The notes beneath the pieces are model-generated. The model was not told where the DNA came from. It did no database searches and saw only the letters and a list, made by a program, of their open reading frames with translations. From Bacteroidales bacterium (lineage in GTDB: Bacteria > Bacteroidota > Bacteroidia > Bacteroidales > UBA7960), in the NCBI GenBank assembly GCA_007131125.1, contig SLRE01000309.1, forward strand, positions 1 to 11,739: DNA of 11,739 nucleotides. The letters are read 5' to 3'. The translations under genes and the position numbers were made by a program. Below are positions 1 through 6,424 of the stretch, one piece after another; the first letter of the stretch is position 1; the number at the start of each line of letters is the position of its first letter.

Positions 1-134
1 ACCTTCATTTTGTTTATTTAATAAATAAATTTAGCAATTAAAACTTAAGCCTCAAAGAATTTTTTTCTTTTTAACAAATAAGTTAAATAGTTAAAAGCTT
101 ATAAACCATAACAAAACCGCTTAGCTGATTGTTT
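1..134. other. AT-rich intergenic sequence without a recognised gene
   Basis: This stretch lies downstream of the rny terminator and is strongly AT-rich. I see no coding sequence, no convincing hairpin and no good promoter match. The neighbouring gene on this side lies outside the window. Confidence 0.6.
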
Positions 135-168
135 AAAAAAAGGGAGGCAAAAAATTCGCCTCCCTTTT
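135..168 (-). terminator. Rho-independent terminator of rny
   Basis: A perfect 7-bp stem (GGGAGGC at 142-148 with GCCTCCC at 158-164) is extended by A-T pairs on both sides. On the minus strand it is followed by a run of seven T (141-135). It lies about 30 bases after the rny stop codon. The plus-strand side is also T-rich, so it may work in both directions. Confidence 0.9.
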
Positions 169-196
169 AAAAGTTTTTCCAAAAAATACAGATCAC

Positions 197-1741
197 CTAT
201 TTTGCATAGGCAACGGCCCGGGTTTCACGGATCACCGTAATTTTTATCTGTCCGGGATAGGTCATTTCGGTCTGAATCTTTTTACTCAGATCATAGGAAA
301 TCTGCTCTGCCTCCTTATCGGTGATCTTTTCACTTCCCACAATCACCCTAAGCTCCCGTCCGGCCTGAATGGCATAGGTTTTTACAACACCGGGATAAGA
401 AAGGGCAAGTTCTTCAAGGTCGTTGAGCCTTTTAATATAGGACTCAACAACTTCTCTGCGGGCACCGGGACGTGCGCCTGAAATGGCATCACAAACCTGT
501 ATAATGGGAGATATCAGGCTGTCCATTTCCACTTCATCATGGTGGGATCCGATGGCGTTGCATATTTCGGGCTTTTCCTTGTAACGTTCGGCAAGCTTCA
601 TCCCGAGAATGGCATGGGGCAATTCCGGTTCATTATCCGGAACTTTACCGATATCATGGAGCAGGGCGGCCCGCTTGGCGGTTTTAGGATTCAGACCCAG
701 CTCAGCAGCCATGGTGGCTGCCAGGTTGGCAACTTCACGGGAGTGCTGCAAGAGGTTCTGACCATATGAGGAACGGTATTTCATACGCCCGATCAACCGG
801 ATCAGCTCATGGTGCATGCCGTGAATTCCAAGGTCAATGGTGGTGCGCTTTCCGATCTCCATGATCTCCTGCTCGATCTGCTTCTGTATTTTGGCTACAA
901 CTTCTTCAATACGTGCAGGGTGAATTCGCCCGTCGGTTACCAGCTTGTGAAGCGAAAGCCGCGCAACTTCTCTCCTTACCGGATCAAAGCCGCTTAAGAT
1001 TATCGCCTCAGGGGTATCATCAACAATGATCTCTACTCCTGTGGCTGCCTCCAATGCACGGATGTTCCTGCCTTCTCGCCCGATCACCCGACCCTTGATC
1101 TCATCATTGTCTATGGGAAATACGGATACTGAATTTTCAATGGCCACTTCGGTTGCTGTACGCTGAAGGGTTTGCACCACAAGCTTTTTTGCCTCCATGT
1201 TGGCCGACAACTTGGCCTCTTCCATAATTTCCTTAATGTAGGACTGGGCATCGGCCTGGGCTTCAGATTTCAGGGTTTCAACCAACTGAAGTTTGGCTTC
1301 CTGTGCAGACATTCCACTAATGGATTCCAGTTGCTCCAATTGCAATTTGTAGGATTTCTCAAGTTCTGCCTTCTTTTTGTCAACCACCTCAAGCTGGGTG
1401 GAAAGGTTTTGCTTGATCAGGTTCACCTCATTTTGCTTTCGCTGGATTTCCTCCATTTTCTGGGAAAAGGTGCTTTCTTTTTGCTTCAGGCGGCTCTCAG
1501 CCTGGTTTATGGCCTGGCTCTTTTCGGAAACAAATTTTTCATGTTCTGCTTTCAATTGCAGGAACTTTTCCTTTGCCTGAAGAATTTTCTCCTTTTTGAT
1601 GACTTCTGCATCTGATACGGCTTCTTTCAAAATGCGCTGGCTTTTGCGAACAATGCCTTTGCGCATTACGGTGGCAGCAATCAGTATGCCCACACCCAAT
1701 GAAACAGCCGCGATTACAATGATCGTTATGATATTATCCAT
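197..1741 (-). CDS. rny: Ribonuclease Y (membrane-anchored endoribonuclease)
   Basis: RNase Y is a membrane-bound endoribonuclease that starts decay and processing of many mRNAs. The 514 residues show the full family order. There is one N-terminal membrane helix (about 3-25), then a long charged coiled coil (about 30-185). A KH RNA-binding domain follows with the GxxG-type motif GRVIGREGRNIR (217-228). The HD phosphohydrolase domain (about 325-425) has candidate metal ligands H333, H362-D363 (in LLHDIGK) and D418. A conserved C-terminal region ends near YPGQIKITVIRE. The length is normal for the family and the ATG start keeps the membrane helix complete. The gene lies 33 bases downstream of the U-tract ending the 6S-like RNA, in the same direction. 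I see no strong promoter in that gap, so it probably depends on readthrough from the zapA side or on a start inside the RNA locus. The function is confident; the regulation is inference. Confidence 0.97.
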   Translation of the reverse strand: MDNIITIIVIAAVSLGVGILIAATVMRKGIVRKSQRILKEAVSDAEVIKKEKILQAKEKFLQLKAEHEKFVSEKSQAINQAESRLKQKESTFSQKMEEIQRKQNEVNLIKQNLSTQLEVVDKKKAELEKSYKLQLEQLESISGMSAQEAKLQLVETLKSEAQADAQSYIKEIMEEAKLSANMEAKKLVVQTLQRTATEVAIENSVSVFPIDNDEIKGRVIGREGRNIRALEAATGVEIIVDDTPEAIILSGFDPVRREVARLSLHKLVTDGRIHPARIEEVVAKIQKQIEQEIMEIGKRTTIDLGIHGMHHELIRLIGRMKYRSSYGQNLLQHSREVANLAATMAAELGLNPKTAKRAALLHDIGKVPDNEPELPHAILGMKLAERYKEKPEICNAIGSHHDEVEMDSLISPIIQVCDAISGARPGARREVVESYIKRLNDLEELALSYPGVVKTYAIQAGRELRVIVGSEKITDKEAEQISYDLSKKIQTEMTYPGQIKITVIRETRAVAYAK

Positions 1742-1774
1742 TTTGCTTATACTTGATTTTATGTAGTTTATGAT

Positions 1775-1799
1775 AAAAAAAAACCCGCATTTAATTCAA
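1775..1799 (-). terminator. Terminator formed by the 6S RNA closing stem
   Basis: The 3' arm of the RNA's terminal helix (AAUGCGGGUU) runs straight into nine U residues on the minus strand. The long-range closing stem therefore also serves as an intrinsic terminator 33 bases ahead of rny. Whether it is efficient cannot be judged by eye, because the other arm lies about 165 nt upstream. Confidence 0.65.
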
Positions 1800-1981
1800 A
1801 GAGGTTTATAGAAACCCCAAAATACAGGATTAGGGGGTTAGAATTCCTCGAACGTCCACTGTCCCATAGGGACTACCCTGGCGAACCAGGGTAGTGAGGC
1901 CTGTTCTAAAAACTCCAAAACTTACCCTAAAGTTTAATAATGTTGAGTTTCAAAAACGTACATTGAATCAATGCGGGTTAT
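1775..1981 (-). ncRNA. ssrS: 6S RNA (SsrS-like, Bacteroidota type) between zapA and rny
   Basis: 6S RNA binds housekeeping RNA polymerase by mimicking an open promoter. Read on the minus strand, this gene-free interval folds into a rod. The closing stem pairs 1979-1963 with 1782-1799: ten pairs (AACCCGCAUU/AAUGCGGGUU), a small internal loop, then six more. The middle is largely unpaired, with a small hairpin on the 3' side (GGUUU/AAACC, 1803-1816). Inner stems UAGAA/UUCUA and CCUC/GAGG lead to an apical 10-bp hairpin, ACUACCCUGG-UUCG-CCAGGGUAGU (1872-1895). An alternative hairpin GUCCC-UAU-GGGAC lies at 1861-1873. Nine U follow the closing stem (1783-1775). Length of about 205 nt, rod shape and position after zapA, as in E. 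coli, all fit 6S RNA. Rfam's Bacteroidales-1 motif may be the same family. A weak -7-like box TATTTCGA (1990-1983) precedes the 5' end. A different structured RNA cannot be excluded without a covariance-model search. Confidence 0.82.
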
Positions 1982-2004
1982 ATCGAAATATTTTTCAAAG
2001 AACG

Positions 2005-2304
2005 TTAGCTTTTTTCCAGAAGGTTTTCATCTAATAAACGGTCAATTCCAGCCAATTGTTGTTTCAGGTTTTCGTGATTCCGGGAAACTGTTTCCAGCCT
2101 GAGGCTTTCCACAGCAAACTGCAGGGTAACCATGGCCAGCAAATCCTGTTTGTCCCTGAAAGCAAAATTGCTGGCATACTCTTTCATTTTTTCTTCAATT
2201 AGCTTCCCCGATTCACGAAATAACTGCTCTTCTTCCTCACTGCTTACACTTAATCTGTAAGGCCTTTCTGCAATAATTACCGATATTAGCTGTTCCTTTT
2301 TCAA
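2005..2304 (-). CDS. zapA: Cell division protein ZapA
   Basis: ZapA is a small cytoplasmic protein that bundles FtsZ filaments at the division ring. The 99 residues fit the family: a short N-terminal beta/alpha head (ISVIIAERPYRLSVSSEEEEQLFRE) followed by helices that make a coiled-coil dimer or tetramer (about 50-95). The segment DLLAMVTLQFAVESL is typical. The start is TTG (2304-2302): no ATG or GTG occurs upstream in frame within reach, and the next Met (39) would remove the whole head domain. The gene follows the coiled-coil gene by 12 bases, so the two are almost surely cotranscribed. It ends 23 bases before the predicted 6S RNA 5' end. Family assignment is confident; the TTG start is the best reading but needs proteomic support. 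Confidence 0.93.
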   Translation of the reverse strand: MKKEQLISVIIAERPYRLSVSSEEEEQLFRESGKLIEEKMKEYASNFAFRDKQDLLAMVTLQFAVESLRLETVSRNHENLKQQLAGIDRLLDENLLEKS

Positions 2305-2316
2305 AGTTTATTGTAA

Positions 2317-2601
2317 CTATCTGTTTAAAAGCGAATAACACTTTTCGATTTCCCGCAAAAGATCATTAACCTTTTGCCTGGCATTCAACGAATCATCTGC
2401 ATCAAGCACTTTGGCAACTTTTACTTCTGTGAGCTGCCTGTCTAATTGCTTTAAGAGGGTTTGCTCTTCATTGAGCCGGGCCTGCAATTCCAGTTTTTCA
2501 GTTTCCAGCTGAAAAATCTTCTCTTTCAATTGCTTGTTACGTACCAGCAACTTTTTTACTTTGTTGCTTATCCCCTCAACAATCAGCGATAATTCGTCCA
2601 T
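2317..2601 (-). CDS. Small coiled-coil protein upstream of zapA (possible ZapB-like partner)
   Basis: This is a 94-residue, probably cytoplasmic protein with no signal peptide. Residues about 5-62 form one continuous heptad-rich, highly charged coiled coil. A short break (VLDADDSLNARQ) and a final helix (KVNDLLREIEKCYSLLNR) follow. I recognise the general type as the small conserved coiled-coil gene found just before zapA in Bacteroidota, but I know of no assigned function. It is first in the zapA transcription unit, with a 12-base gap to zapA. Size, coiled coil and context recall ZapB, the E. coli coiled-coil partner of ZapA, but that is an analogy and no homology is claimed. The ATG start follows an A/T-rich leader with a clear -7 box. 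Confidence 0.85.
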   Translation of the reverse strand: MDELSLIVEGISNKVKKLLVRNKQLKEKIFQLETEKLELQARLNEEQTLLKQLDRQLTEVKVAKVLDADDSLNARQKVNDLLREIEKCYSLLNR

Positions 2602-2610
2602 AATAATTTA

Positions 2611-2628
2611 TGGCAATTTGTATTGCCA
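2611..2628. promoter_or_regulatory. Perfect inverted repeat at the predicted start of the zapA operon
   Basis: TGGCAAT-TTGT-ATTGCCA is a perfect 7-bp inverted repeat with a 4-base spacer. It abuts the predicted -7 box and covers the expected transcription start, where a repressor operator often sits. It could instead form a hairpin in the 5' leader, but a start at about +1 inside the repeat would truncate that hairpin. Confidence 0.45.
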
Positions 2629-2636
2629 CAAATGTA
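2629..2636 (-). promoter_or_regulatory. Bacteroidota -7 promoter box of the zapA operon
   Basis: The minus-strand sequence TACATTTG matches the Bacteroidota -7 consensus TAnnTTTG exactly. It lies 28 bases before the ATG of the coiled-coil gene. No clear TTTG -33 box is present at the expected distance. Confidence 0.55.
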
Positions 2637-2726
2637 TAATTTTTCAGTTAATTTAAGAATAATTTTTGATATTAAAAAACTTTTCAGACAACTTTTTACC
2701 CGGTAATAATTGTTTTTCGTGTTTTG

Positions 2727-2758
2727 TTTGCATTATTTAATCATAAAATGTAACTTGT
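2727..2758 (+). promoter_or_regulatory. Bacteroidota-type promoter of the DUF2851 gene
   Basis: A TTTG -33 box (2727-2730) is followed after 20 bases by TAACTTGT (2751-2758), close to the TAnnTTTG consensus. Transcription would start near 2763, giving a leader of about 45 bases before the ATG at 2810. Confidence 0.5.
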
Positions 2759-2809
2759 AAAAAGTTAGTTTCCTCCCCCTCTTTTTTATTTTTTACCAGC
2801 TTCTATCTC

Positions 2810-4099
2810 ATGAAAGAAAACTTTATTGTTTACCTTTGGAAGAACCGCCTTTTGCATCCCGGTAAACTTCAAACCACCAAAGGGGAAACGGTGGAAATTA
2901 TTCATCCCGGACAGGAAAACCCGGATTCAGGACCCGATTTTTTTGCCGCAAGGATTCGTATTGACGGCACCCTTTGGGTTGGGAATGTGGAGATACATAC
3001 CCGCTCCTCCCACTGGGAAAAGCATGGACATCAGAATGACCCTGCCTATGACAACACCATTTTGCATGTGGTTTATGAGCACGACCGGGAAATTTCCGCA
3101 GGGGCCCAGCAAAAGATTCCGGTAATGGAGGTAAAAGGGTGTTTTGACCAATACATCCTCGACAACTATCAAAACCTGCTGCTGTCCAAAACTTGGGTGC
3201 CTTGTGAAAACAACCTGGAAATGGTGGATACCTTTATTGTTCAAAACTGGCTCAACCGCCTGCTGGTAGAAAGGCTGGAAAGAAAATCCGGTGAAGTGGC
3301 GCACTTTTTCAGCTATTTTTCAAACGACTGGGAAAAAACTTTTTATTATTTGCTTGCGCGCAATTTTGGGTTTAAAGTCAATACCAGCCCCTTCGGGCTG
3401 CTTGCCCAGCATACCCCTTATCCCCTGCTGGCCAAGAATAAAAACAACTTAACCGCCATTGAGGCATTGCTTTTTGGACAGGCAGGCCTTTTAAACCAGC
3501 CTTTCAAAGATGTTTATCCCCGTGCCTTAAAGGATGAGTACCGATACCTTAAGAAAAAATATGAGCTCCAACCTTTAAAAAAAGAACTCTGGAAGTTTTC
3601 CAGGCTGCGGCCGGTAAACTTCCCCACCATACGCATTGCACAATTTGCCATGCTGGTGCATACCTCCGGCAGGCTTTTCCGGCGCATTATGCAGGCAATA
3701 TCGCCGAATGAAATCATTGAACTTTTTCAAATCAAAGCTTCCCCCTATTGGGACAACCATTATGTTTTTGATAAACCCTCGGCAGGAAAGCCCAAAAATA
3801 TTGGAATGGATGCCATTCAGAACATCATCATCAATACGGTTTCGCCTGTGATGTTTGTTTATGGGAAGGAGGCGGAAAAACCCATGGTAAGCGACAAGGC
3901 CCTCTCCCTGCTGCAGGAAGTGCCTCCCGAAAACAATGCAGTTACCAGAAAATGGAAAGCCCTTGGGGTAAAAGCCCAGAATGCGGCAGATACCCAGGCC
4001 CTGCTGGAATTAAAAAAATATTACTGTTCTCCCAAAAAGTGCCTGAAATGCGCCATAGGCCATGTGGTAATGAAAAGCAACACCATGGTTCAGGAGTGA
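2810..4099 (+). CDS. DUF2851 family protein of unknown function
   Basis: The 429 residues match the DUF2851 family, a cytoplasmic-looking protein group common in Bacteroidota and without an assigned function. The N-terminal region carries the family's strongest motifs: HPGQENPDSGPDF (32-44), VGNVEIHTRSSHW (57-69), then HGHQNDPAYDN and LHVVYEH (72-91). A helical middle section follows, and the protein ends with a compact cysteine cluster, CSPKKCLKC (C406, C411, C414). No signal peptide or membrane helix is seen. D43 followed 18 residues later by E61-x-H63, on predicted strands, resembles a PD-(D/E)xK nuclease core with His in place of Lys; this is a hypothesis. The gene is alone on its strand, divergent from the zapA operon, and its stop overlaps the OsmC-like gene by 10 bases tail to tail. 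Family call confident, function unknown. Confidence 0.9.
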   Translation: MKENFIVYLWKNRLLHPGKLQTTKGETVEIIHPGQENPDSGPDFFAARIRIDGTLWVGNVEIHTRSSHWEKHGHQNDPAYDNTILHVVYEHDREISAGAQQKIPVMEVKGCFDQYILDNYQNLLLSKTWVPCENNLEMVDTFIVQNWLNRLLVERLERKSGEVAHFFSYFSNDWEKTFYYLLARNFGFKVNTSPFGLLAQHTPYPLLAKNKNNLTAIEALLFGQAGLLNQPFKDVYPRALKDEYRYLKKKYELQPLKKELWKFSRLRPVNFPTIRIAQFAMLVHTSGRLFRRIMQAISPNEIIELFQIKASPYWDNHYVFDKPSAGKPKNIGMDAIQNIIINTVSPVMFVYGKEAEKPMVSDKALSLLQEVPPENNAVTRKWKALGVKAQNAADTQALLELKKYYCSPKKCLKCAIGHVVMKSNTMVQE

Positions 4100-4506
4100 A
4101 CCTTTATGTCATGGGTGATTTTTATGGCCTTCTGAAGAGTGGCCGTTACCCCGCAATATTTTTCCTGTGAGAGGTTTACGGCTTTTTCAAGCTTGTCCTT
4201 CGGCAGGTCCTTTCCTTTAAAATGATAAGTAATATGCATGGAAAGGAAGTCTTTTGGGAAATCATCACGCATTTCCCCTTCCACTTCGATATGAAAATCA
4301 TCTGGTTCTATGCGCATTTTTTTCAGCATACCCACTACGTCCATTCCGGTGCAACCAGCCAAAGCCACCAGCATAAGGGGTTTGGGTTTGGGGCCTGCAC
4401 CTGTGCCTCCGTGGTCGGGGTCGGCATCAATGGTTATTTTAAATTTGTCAATCTGTGCCTCAAAAGACATTTGTTCCTGCCAGTTTAAACTGATGGAAGT
4501 TTTCAT
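4090..4506 (-). CDS. OsmC/Ohr-like protein (possible thiol peroxidase)
   Basis: OsmC-family proteins are small cytoplasmic dimers. Many reduce organic or fatty-acid hydroperoxides through two cysteines. The 138 residues show both expected cysteines: C52 in LVALAGCTGMD, at the start of the central helix, and C118 in QEKYCGV. The GGTGAGPKPKPL loop (33-44) before the helix is typical of the YhfA-like OsmC branch. Length is normal. The ATG lies 25 bases after the stop of the upstream histidine kinase, with no promoter or terminator in the gap, so it is probably the last gene of the kinase operon. Its 3' end overlaps the DUF2851 gene on the other strand by 10 bases. Family is confident; the peroxidase activity and substrate are inferred. 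Confidence 0.92.
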   Translation of the reverse strand: MKTSISLNWQEQMSFEAQIDKFKITIDADPDHGGTGAGPKPKPLMLVALAGCTGMDVVGMLKKMRIEPDDFHIEVEGEMRDDFPKDFLSMHITYHFKGKDLPKDKLEKAVNLSQEKYCGVTATLQKAIKITHDIKVHS

Positions 4507-4531
4507 AAATGATGGTTTTTTATCAATATTA

Positions 4532-6388
4532 TTAATTTGAAGGAAATGAAATTTTTACCCGGGTACCCCCTTCCGATAAAATATCCATACTCCCGTTTAT
4601 CTGGTCTTTTACAAGAATTTCGGAAAGGGGCAGTCCGTTGGTTTGATATTTATGCATGTTAAAATTCTTTGGCAAACCTTTGCCGTTATCGGAGATTTCC
4701 ACTTCACAAAAACCGTCAATATGACGGTAATCAACCTTTAGCAGAGCAGAATTGGCCCCTTTATGATTTTTCAGGAAATGATCCGAAAAGCCGTGGTTTA
4801 AAGCATTGCTTACCAGCTCATTCACAACAATACCCAAAGGGATGGCATAATCAATATCAAGGAAAACCTCCTCAGGCAGCTGCATTTCCACTTTTACCCT
4901 GCCCTGCCTTTTATAAAACAAGACCAGTTCATCCACCAGCTTTTTCAAAAACCCTGAAAAATCCACATCGGAATAATTGATGGACAAATACATGCTGTCA
5001 TGGATCATCAAAATGGCCTGCACCCTTTGTGCGAGCTCCCGGAATTTGCGTGAAACCTTTGGAGAAAAATCATGGCCCTTATGGGTATTGATAAGGGAAA
5101 TGATCATGTTCATGTTGTTTTTTACCCGATTGTGGATCTCGTTGATAAGAACTTCTTTTTCAGAAATATCCGACTTTATCTGTTCCTCCACCTGCAGGCG
5201 CTCGGTCATCTTGAGCTGCAATTCCTTATAGGATGCTGCCAGTTCCTCGTTTCGTTCCTTAACCCTGGCATCCAGCACTTCACTGATACTGCGTAACTTT
5301 TTTTCAATTTGCTGACGGATAACGATCTCGTTGCGCAGCTTTATTGCTTCCCGGTTGTCCTGCCCATATATCATTAATCCACGGGTATCATTGAAAGAGT
5401 CCTTCACCACGGCAAAAGAAAGGTTGGCAGGGATCATTTCCCCGTGAAAAGACCTGAGGTTAATTTCTGCCGGTCCTGAATAGCCATTTTTATAAGCCCA
5501 TGAAATAAAGTTGTCGAGCTGGGCATCTTCAGCAAAAAGTTCCTTGACATTGCGGCCGATAATCCTGCTGGCTTTTGCCCTGAGTAATAGTTCCGTAAAG
5601 GTATTGGTTTTAAGCAAGCGGTTATCCAGGTCGCAAAAAAACAGGATCTGCTTGATCTCGCCAACCACTTTTTCGGCAGCCATGGACGGAGTAAGTGAAA
5701 AAAACCTCAGGCGAAGAATGCCATAGGCAAGGCCTCCCACCCAAATTATGGAGAAAATATGGCCCATACGGGGAATTACAGGGATGTGAAGGGCCGGTAA
5801 TAATATGTCGCTGAAACTGGCAATGATCAGGAAAACCAATAAGGGATAAAAAATAAGGTTGAACTGAACGATCTCTCTTTGCAGCACCAGGTTTTTTCGC
5901 CAGCTGATCAAAATTACAAATGTTACAACCGTTGTCAGGGCAAGGTAAGTATAAAGTAAGATGTTCTGAATATCCCTGCCATGGGTAATCATATAATACC
6001 CACCCTGGTGGGTAATCAACTCCCTGGAACCCCCTGGATCAATAATTAAAAAGAACAGAATTACCAGTCCAAAAATAAAAAACCCCCTGAATAACCAGTT
6101 TTTACGGGTTGTGCTTTGGGGAATATTGGCCAGAAGGGTATTGAAACGAATAAGCAAGGCAGGGAAAAGACCCCAGCCTATAGCTGTAACATAGTACCAA
6201 AGCATAGCACTTTGATGATCTGAGGCGGTAAAGAAAAAAACGCTTCCTATTGACCATAAGCTAAAACACATAGCAAGCAGAAAAAACCACCGGTTCAGAG
6301 GGGATGTGGGGTTTTTAAAAAATACATACAGCCCTAACTCCAGGTAAAGCACAAAAACTGCTGCGGACAATATGGAAACCAGATTCAT
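4532..6388 (-). CDS. Membrane sensor histidine kinase, HisKA_2 type (downstream copy)
   Basis: This 618-residue two-component sensor has an N-terminal block of about seven membrane helices (about 5-225, histKA_7TM type). A PAS-like domain (about 245-345) and a coiled linker (about 345-410) follow. The HisKA_2 dimerisation domain has the phospho-acceptor H419 in NEIHNRVKNN. The HATPase domain has an N-box (NELVSNALNHGF, 523-534) and DNGKGLP (567-573). The G2 region reads NGLPLSEIL, with Pro where related kinases vary, so ATP-lid details may differ. It would sense a membrane or cytoplasmic signal and phosphorylate an unlinked response regulator. It follows a close paralogue by 36 bases and precedes the OsmC-like gene by 25, which indicates an operon. 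The ligand is unknown. Confidence 0.94.
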   Translation of the reverse strand: MNLVSILSAAVFVLYLELGLYVFFKNPTSPLNRWFFLLAMCFSLWSIGSVFFFTASDHQSAMLWYYVTAIGWGLFPALLIRFNTLLANIPQSTTRKNWLFRGFFIFGLVILFFLIIDPGGSRELITHQGGYYMITHGRDIQNILLYTYLALTTVVTFVILISWRKNLVLQREIVQFNLIFYPLLVFLIIASFSDILLPALHIPVIPRMGHIFSIIWVGGLAYGILRLRFFSLTPSMAAEKVVGEIKQILFFCDLDNRLLKTNTFTELLLRAKASRIIGRNVKELFAEDAQLDNFISWAYKNGYSGPAEINLRSFHGEMIPANLSFAVVKDSFNDTRGLMIYGQDNREAIKLRNEIVIRQQIEKKLRSISEVLDARVKERNEELAASYKELQLKMTERLQVEEQIKSDISEKEVLINEIHNRVKNNMNMIISLINTHKGHDFSPKVSRKFRELAQRVQAILMIHDSMYLSINYSDVDFSGFLKKLVDELVLFYKRQGRVKVEMQLPEEVFLDIDYAIPLGIVVNELVSNALNHGFSDHFLKNHKGANSALLKVDYRHIDGFCEVEISDNGKGLPKNFNMHKYQTNGLPLSEILVKDQINGSMDILSEGGTRVKISFPSN

Positions 6389-6412
6389 TTTTTAATATTT
6401 TGATCGCCAGGC
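6386..6412 (-). repeat. Conserved leader shared with the paralogous kinase gene (downstream copy)
   Basis: The 24 bases before this ATG read, on the minus strand, GCCTGGCGATCAAAATATTA then AAAA. They align with the leader of the upstream kinase gene (8273-8300) with only a few substitutions and a one-base gap. This is more than the shared A-rich context of Bacteroidota start sites. Confidence 0.55.
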
Positions 6413-6424
6413 AAAACCCAGCCC

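Noticed and set aside
1172..1615. 147-codon plus-strand open frame opposite rny
   Set aside because: It lies antisense to the coiled-coil part of rny. Its Phe/Leu-rich product is what the reverse complement of Lys/Glu/Gln codons gives, and it has no family resemblance.
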